A DNA stretch of 64,000 nt, taken from contig NZ_JAHBOH010000001.1 in NCBI RefSeq assembly GCF_018531375.1, positions 1,426,001 through 1,490,000 on the forward strand, written 5' to 3'. Below, one piece after another: positions 59,796 to 64,000 of this stretch. This DNA comes from Cellulomonas fulva. Its GTDB lineage: Bacteria > Actinomycetota > Actinomycetes > Actinomycetales > Cellulomonadaceae. Within the stretch, counting starts at the first letter, position 1, and each line of letters opens with the position of its first letter. The notes under the pieces were generated by a model. That model did no database searches and was not told where the DNA came from. It saw nothing but the letters and a program-made list of their open reading frames with translations. The position numbers were made by a program, and so were the translations under genes.

Positions 59796-62375
59796 ATGTT
59801 CGAGAGATTCACGGACCGAGCCCGTCGCGTGGTCGTCCTCGCCCAGGAAGAGGCGCGGATGCTGAACCACAACTACATCGGCACGGAGCACATCCTCCTG
59901 GGGCTGATCCACGAGGGTGAGGGCGTCGCCGCCAAGGCGCTCGAGTCGCTCGGGATCTCGCTGGAGGCCGTGCGCGCGCAGGTGCAGGAGATCATCGGCG
60001 AGGGCCAGCAGGCCCCGTCGGGTCACATCCCGTTCACGCCCCGTGCCAAGAAGGTGCTGGAGCTCTCGCTGCGCGAGGCGCTGCAGCTCGGCCACAACTA
60101 CATCGGCACCGAGCACATCCTGCTCGGCCTGATCCGTGAGGGCGAGGGCGTCGCCGCCCAGGTCCTCAACAAGCTGGGCGCCGACCTCAACCGGGTGCGC
60201 CAGCAGGTCATCCAGCTCGTGTCCGGCTACCAGGGCAAGGAGCCGGTCGCGGCCGGCGGCCCGCAGGAGGGCCAGCCCTCCGGCTCGGCCGTGCTCGACC
60301 AGTTCGGGCGCAACCTCACGCAGGCCGCGCGGGACACCAAGCTCGACCCGGTCATCGGGCGCGAGAAGGAGATCGAGCGGGTCATGCAGGTGCTGTCCCG
60401 CCGCACCAAGAACAACCCGGTGCTGATCGGCGAGCCCGGCGTCGGCAAGACGGCCGTCGTCGAGGGCCTGGCGCAGGACATCGTGCGCGGGGACGTGCCC
60501 GAGACGCTCAAGGACAAGCAGCTGTACACGCTGGACCTGGGCGCGCTCGTGGCCGGCAGCCGGTACCGCGGTGACTTCGAGGAGCGCCTGAAGAAGGTCC
60601 TCAAGGAGATCCGCACGCGCGGCGACATCATCCTGTTCATCGACGAGATCCACACGCTCGTCGGTGCGGGTGCCGCCGAGGGCGCGATCGACGCGGCCTC
60701 GATCCTCAAGCCGATGCTCGCGCGCGGCGAGCTGCAGACCATCGGCGCGACGACGCTCGACGAGTACCGCAAGTACGTCGAGAAGGACCCGGCCCTGGAG
60801 CGTCGCTTCCAGCCGATCCAGGTCGCCGAGCCGAACCTGCAGCACGCGATCGAGATCCTCAAGGGCCTGCGTGACCGGTACGAGGCGCACCACCGCGTCT
60901 CGATCACCGACGGCGCCCTCGTCGCGGCCGCCACCCTCGCGGACCGCTACGTCAACGACCGCTTCCTGCCGGACAAGGCGATCGACCTGGTCGACGAGGC
61001 GGGAGCGCGCCTGCGCATCCGCCGGATGACGGCCCCGCCGGAGCTGCGCGAGCTGGACGAGGAGATCGCCAACACGCGCCGCGACAAGGAGTCGGCGATC
61101 GACGAGCAGGACTTCGAGAAGGCCGCGCGCCTGCGCGACCAGGAGAAGCAGCTCGGCCTCAAGCGCGCGGAGAAGGAGAAGGCCTGGAAGTCGGGCGACC
61201 TCGACGCGGTCGCCGAGGTGGACGAGGAGCTGATCGCCGAGGTCCTGGCGAACGCCACGGGCATCCCGGTGTTCAAGCTCACCGAGGAGGAGTCCAGCCG
61301 CCTGCTCCACATGGAGGAGAACCTGCACAAGCGGGTCGTCGGCCAGAACGCCGCGATCAAGGCGCTCTCGCAGGCCATCCGCCGCACGCGCGCCGGGCTC
61401 AAGGACCCGAAGCGTCCCGGTGGCTCGTTCATCTTCGCCGGGCCCACGGGCGTCGGGAAGACCGAGCTCGCCAAGGCGCTCGCGGAGTTCCTGTTCGGTG
61501 ACGAGGACGCGCTGATCCAGCTCGACATGTCCGAGTTCTCGGAGAAGCACACGGTCTCGCGGCTGTTCGGCTCGCCTCCCGGCTACGTCGGGTACGACGA
61601 GGGTGGCCAGCTCACCGAGAAGGTGCGCCGCCGGCCGTTCTCCGTCGTGCTGTTCGACGAGGTGGAGAAGGCCCACGCGGACATCTTCAACTCGCTGCTG
61701 CAGATCCTCGAGGACGGTCGTCTGACCGACTCGCAGGGCCGGGTGGTCGACTTCAAGAACACCGTGATCATCATGACGACGAACCTCGGCACGCGGGACA
61801 TCGCCAAGGGCGTCATGACGGGGTTCCAGGCCGGTGGCGAGCTCGCCACCGACTACGAGCGCATGAAGGCCAAGGTCAACGACGAGCTCAAGACGCACTT
61901 CCGTCCGGAGTTCCTCAACCGCGTCGACGACGTGGTGGTCTTCCCGCAGCTGTCCCAGCCGGAGATCTTCTCGATCGTCGACCTCATGGTCGCGAAGCTG
62001 GACCAGCGGCTCAAGGACAAGGACATGGGCCTGGAGATCACGCCCGCGGCCAAGAAGCTGCTCTCGGAGAAGGGCTACGACCCGGTCCTGGGCGCCCGGC
62101 CGCTGCGCCGCGCGATCCAGCGGGAGATCGAGGACGCGCTGTCCGAGAAGATCCTGTTCGGCGAGCTCAAGGCCGGCCAGCTCGTGATCGTGGACGCCGA
62201 GGGCGAGGGCCTGCTGGGCGAGTTCACGTTCCGTGGCGTCGACAAGGGCACCACGGACCGCGAGCCCGTCGGGGTGGGCGCCTCGGTCGGCACGCCCGGC
62301 TCGGGCACCGACGTCCCGGCGGCGCCGCCCATCGCGGCGTCGGGGGACAACGGCTCGGGCCTGCAGTCCGCCTGA
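59796..62375 (+). CDS. clpC: ATP-dependent Clp protease ATP-binding subunit ClpC
   Basis: 859 residues from ATG 59796 (GAGGAG upstream). The N domain has two repeats ([40 protein letters not shown]), AAA+ module 1 has Walker [10 protein letters not shown], a UVR/middle domain follows ([20 protein letters not shown]), and AAA+ module 2 has GPTGVGKTE and Walker [12 protein letters not shown]. The ClpP-binding loop region follows sensor motifs. Unfolds proteins for ClpP1P2 and is essential in actinobacteria. The C-terminal Gly/Ser-rich tail is disordered. Confidence 0.98.
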   Translation: MFERFTDRARRVVVLAQEEARMLNHNYIGTEHILLGLIHEGEGVAAKALESLGISLEAVRAQVQEIIGEGQQAPSGHIPFTPRAKKVLELSLREALQLGHNYIGTEHILLGLIREGEGVAAQVLNKLGADLNRVRQQVIQLVSGYQGKEPVAAGGPQEGQPSGSAVLDQFGRNLTQAARDTKLDPVIGREKEIERVMQVLSRRTKNNPVLIGEPGVGKTAVVEGLAQDIVRGDVPETLKDKQLYTLDLGALVAGSRYRGDFEERLKKVLKEIRTRGDIILFIDEIHTLVGAGAAEGAIDAASILKPMLARGELQTIGATTLDEYRKYVEKDPALERRFQPIQVAEPNLQHAIEILKGLRDRYEAHHRVSITDGALVAAATLADRYVNDRFLPDKAIDLVDEAGARLRIRRMTAPPELRELDEEIANTRRDKESAIDEQDFEKAARLRDQEKQLGLKRAEKEKAWKSGDLDAVAEVDEELIAEVLANATGIPVFKLTEEESSRLLHMEENLHKRVVGQNAAIKALSQAIRRTRAGLKDPKRPGGSFIFAGPTGVGKTELAKALAEFLFGDEDALIQLDMSEFSEKHTVSRLFGSPPGYVGYDEGGQLTEKVRRRPFSVVLFDEVEKAHADIFNSLLQILEDGRLTDSQGRVVDFKNTVIIMTTNLGTRDIAKGVMTGFQAGGELATDYERMKAKVNDELKTHFRPEFLNRVDDVVVFPQLSQPEIFSIVDLMVAKLDQRLKDKDMGLEITPAAKKLLSEKGYDPVLGARPLRRAIQREIEDALSEKILFGELKAGQLVIVDAEGEGLLGEFTFRGVDKGTTDREPVGVGASVGTPGSGTDVPAAPPIAASGDNGSGLQSA

Positions 62376-62391
62376 CCGCTCCTGCACGACC

Positions 62392-62431
62392 GGCGAGGGC
62401 CGGGACCCGTCCGGGTCCCGGCCCTCGCCGC
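62392..62431 (+). terminator. Terminator after clpC, 19-bp perfect stem
   Basis: Arms 62392-62410 and 62413-62431 with a TC loop, starting 17 bases after the stop. The architecture is identical to the 52617-52656 hairpin but the sequence differs. Confidence 0.8.
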
Positions 62432-62474
62432 GTCGGGGCGCAGCAAGGTGGAGGCCGCGCGCGGCCGCGCCTGT

Positions 62475-62516
62475 GTATCGATACCGGGACCGGGTCCGGC
62501 CGGGGTGAAGCGATTC
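62475..62516 (+). promoter_or_regulatory. Candidate operators upstream of the pectate lyase
   Basis: GTATCGATAC (62475-62484) is a perfect 10-bp palindrome. GAAGCGATTC (62507-62516) matches the GAA-NCGN-TTC half-symmetry used by LacI-family regulators, which commonly control polysaccharide-degradation genes in Cellulomonas and relatives. Both lie within 100 bases of the start. Confidence 0.4.
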
Positions 62517-62568
62517 GGCAGCGGTCACCGTTGTTGTTGGCGCCCGGCGGCGCTCCTACCGTCGCCGC

Positions 62569-64000
62569 ATGCCCATGAGAACGCTCACATCCCTGACGGC
62601 CGCCCTGGCGGTGGCCGCCGTCGGCTCGGCCGGCGCGCTGGCGACGTCCGTGTCCGCCGCGACCGGCTGCTCCGCGACCTACACCGTCACCAGCCAGTGG
62701 CCGGGCGGCTTCGGCGCCGACGTCACGGTCACCAACCTCGGCAGCCCGGTCTCCGGCTGGAGCATCGGCTGGCAGTTCCCCGACGGCCAGACGGTGCAGT
62801 CCGGCTGGAACGGGAGCTTCAGCCAGTCGGGCGCCGCCGTGACCGTGACGAACGCGGGCTGGAACGGCACGGTCGGGACGGGCGGCACCGTGGCCGTCGG
62901 GTTCACCGGCACGGCCGGGTCCGCCAACCGGGTCCCGTCGGCGGTCACGTTCGGCGGCGTCACGTGCACGGGCAGCACGACGAGCCCGACGACGAGCCCG
63001 AGCGCGACACCGTCGAGCACCCCGAGCCCCACGGCGACGCCGACGAGCACGCCGACCAGCACGCCGACCAGCCCTCCGACCAGCCCTCCGACATCCGGTG
63101 AGCCGTCGACCGGTAGGTGGCCGGCGCAGGCGGACGGGTTCGCGCAGGGCACCACGGGCGGGTCGGGCGGCACCGTCGTGACCGTCACGAACCTGGCGGA
63201 CCTCAAGAAGTACGCCGCCGCGAGCGGGCGGTACGTCGTGCGCGTCGCGGGCACGATCACGGTCACGCCGTACGGCGACGAGATCCCCGTCTCGTCGGAC
63301 AAGACGGTCATCGGCGTGGGCGCGACGGGCCGGATCCTCAACGGCGGCCTCCACCTGAACCCCGGCACCAAGAACGTGATCATCCGGAACCTGACGCTCG
63401 GCGACACGCTCATGGCGGCGGACGACCCCGACGACAAGGACTACGACTACGACGGCATCCAGATGGACACCGCGTCCAACGTCTGGATCGACCACAACCG
63501 GATCACCCGGACCAACGACGGCCTCATCGACAGCCGCAAGGACACGACGAACCTGACCGTCTCCTACAACGAGCTCGGGAGCACCAACAAGTCGTTCGGC
63601 ATCGGGTGGACGGACAACGTCACGGCGCGCATGACCATCCACCACAACTGGATCCACGACACCAACCAGCGCAACCCGAGCACCGACAACGTGCAGTACG
63701 CGCACCTGTACAACAACTGGCTGCAGAACATCAGCGGCTACGGCAACTACGCGCGCGGCGGCACCAAGATGGTGCTCGAGAACAGCTACTTCGAGAACGT
63801 GAAGAACCCGTACTACCCGGACTCGACGGCGCAGCTCAGGCAGTCGGGCAGCATCGTCGTGAGCTCGTCCGGCGACCAGCGCACGAGCGGGTCGGCGTTC
63901 GACCCGCGGTCGTACTACTCCTACACGCTCGACCCCGCGGCGACCCTGCCGAGCCTGCTGCGCACGGCCACCGGGCCGCAGGCGGACATCGGGGTCGACG
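62569..64000 (+). CDS. Secreted pectate lyase (PL1) with N-terminal CBM2, truncated by window end
   Basis: The frame is open from ATG 62569 (or 62575) to the end of the window, 477 codons with no stop. Signal peptide RTLTSLTAALAVAAVGSAGA ends near SVSAA. A CBM2 cellulose-binding module (about 34-135) has the paired Cys (TGCSATY and VTCTG) and exposed Trp residues (QWPGG, GWSIGWQF, SGWNGSF). A Thr/Ser/Pro linker follows. The PL1 parallel beta-helix begins near WPAQADGFAQGTTGGSGG and carries the calcium-site Asp cluster DDPDDKDYDYDGIQMD, the vWiDH motif NVWIDHNRI and DGLIDSRKDT. It should cleave polygalacturonate by beta-elimination on plant cell walls. Confidence 0.93.
   Translation, partial: MPMRTLTSLTAALAVAAVGSAGALATSVSAATGCSATYTVTSQWPGGFGADVTVTNLGSPVSGWSIGWQFPDGQTVQSGWNGSFSQSGAAVTVTNAGWNGTVGTGGTVAVGFTGTAGSANRVPSAVTFGGVTCTGSTTSPTTSPSATPSSTPSPTATPTSTPTSTPTSPPTSPPTSGEPSTGRWPAQADGFAQGTTGGSGGTVVTVTNLADLKKYAAASGRYVVRVAGTITVTPYGDEIPVSSDKTVIGVGATGRILNGGLHLNPGTKNVIIRNLTLGDTLMAADDPDDKDYDYDGIQMDTASNVWIDHNRITRTNDGLIDSRKDTTNLTVSYNELGSTNKSFGIGWTDNVTARMTIHHNWIHDTNQRNPSTDNVQYAHLYNNWLQNISGYGNYARGGTKMVLENSYFENVKNPYYPDSTAQLRQSGSIVVSSSGDQRTSGSAFDPRSYYSYTLDPAATLPSLLRTATGPQADIGVD

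Noticed and set aside
59706..62528. 940-residue minus-strand ORF opposite clpC
   Set aside because: Antisense shadow caused by codon bias of clpC; its Leu/Val/Arg/Asp-rich sequence shows no family.

Overview
The window is high-GC actinobacterial DNA, most likely from Cellulomonas or a close relative in the Micrococcales. The evidence is the WhiB, Lsr2, GlnR-type and ClpC proteins, the frequent GTG starts with ATGA/GTGA stop-start overlaps, and a secreted CBM2-pectate lyase at the right edge. The block from the PASTA-type PBP through whiB, RidA and crp to nth has the same gene order as the ponA2-whiB4-crp-nth neighbourhood of mycobacteria. This genus assignment is an inference from gene content; no database was searched.

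Positions 1 to about 14,800 are an accessory island. Codon use there is less GC-rich and most genes are small orphans. It carries a possible abortive-infection-like protein, two proteins with matching MCETxGRR N-termini, an Lsr2 paralogue, an HNH nuclease, small DNA-binding proteins, a DUF2637/Spd-like membrane protein of the kind found on actinomycete plasmids and integrative elements, and several frame-damaged genes. Its right end is an intact IS481-family element whose terminal repeat stops nine bases from the 3' end of a tRNA-Ser gene, a typical integration site. The most unusual gene here is a continuous ORF fusing an excisionase/MerR-type helix-turn-helix to a type IV prepilin. It lies opposite a SipW-dependent secreted protein and a frameshifted SipW-type signal peptidase.

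From 14,807 onward the sequence is ordinary chromosome. In order it holds: tRNA-Ser; a RecQ-family helicase; SRP RNA; a GNAT protein; an Lrp regulator divergent from a LysE exporter; dnaX-recR-DUF5063; an ABC-2 exporter; lysC-asd; a NarL-type two-component system with a DUF4097 protein; tRNA-Pro; a metallophosphoesterase with ponA2; whiB-DUF4177-RidA; crp; an RsiG-like protein; nth; a glnR-like regulator, nhaA and hydrolase operon; nitrobindin-ygfZ-FUSC; DUF2516-asparaginase; dtd; a macro-domain protein; a hydrolase and DUF389 pair; a HAD phosphatase; a DUF218 protein; a Thr/Pro/Ser-rich secreted protein; an APH-like kinase; a poly-Asp secreted protein with an OmpR-type two-component system; a PPOX protein; an M48 protease; clpC; and the truncated pectate lyase.

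Several non-coding structures stand out. Three 14-base repeats form a chain of five-codon minigenes running into dtd. A cluster of DnaA-box-like sites lies in a gene-free stretch bracketed by two identical hairpins. Two 19-bp perfect stems with 2-base loops occur near 52.6 and 62.4 kb. A ClgR-box-like site precedes clpC, and a dense TCTACGT/ACGTAGA operator sits between divergent island genes.
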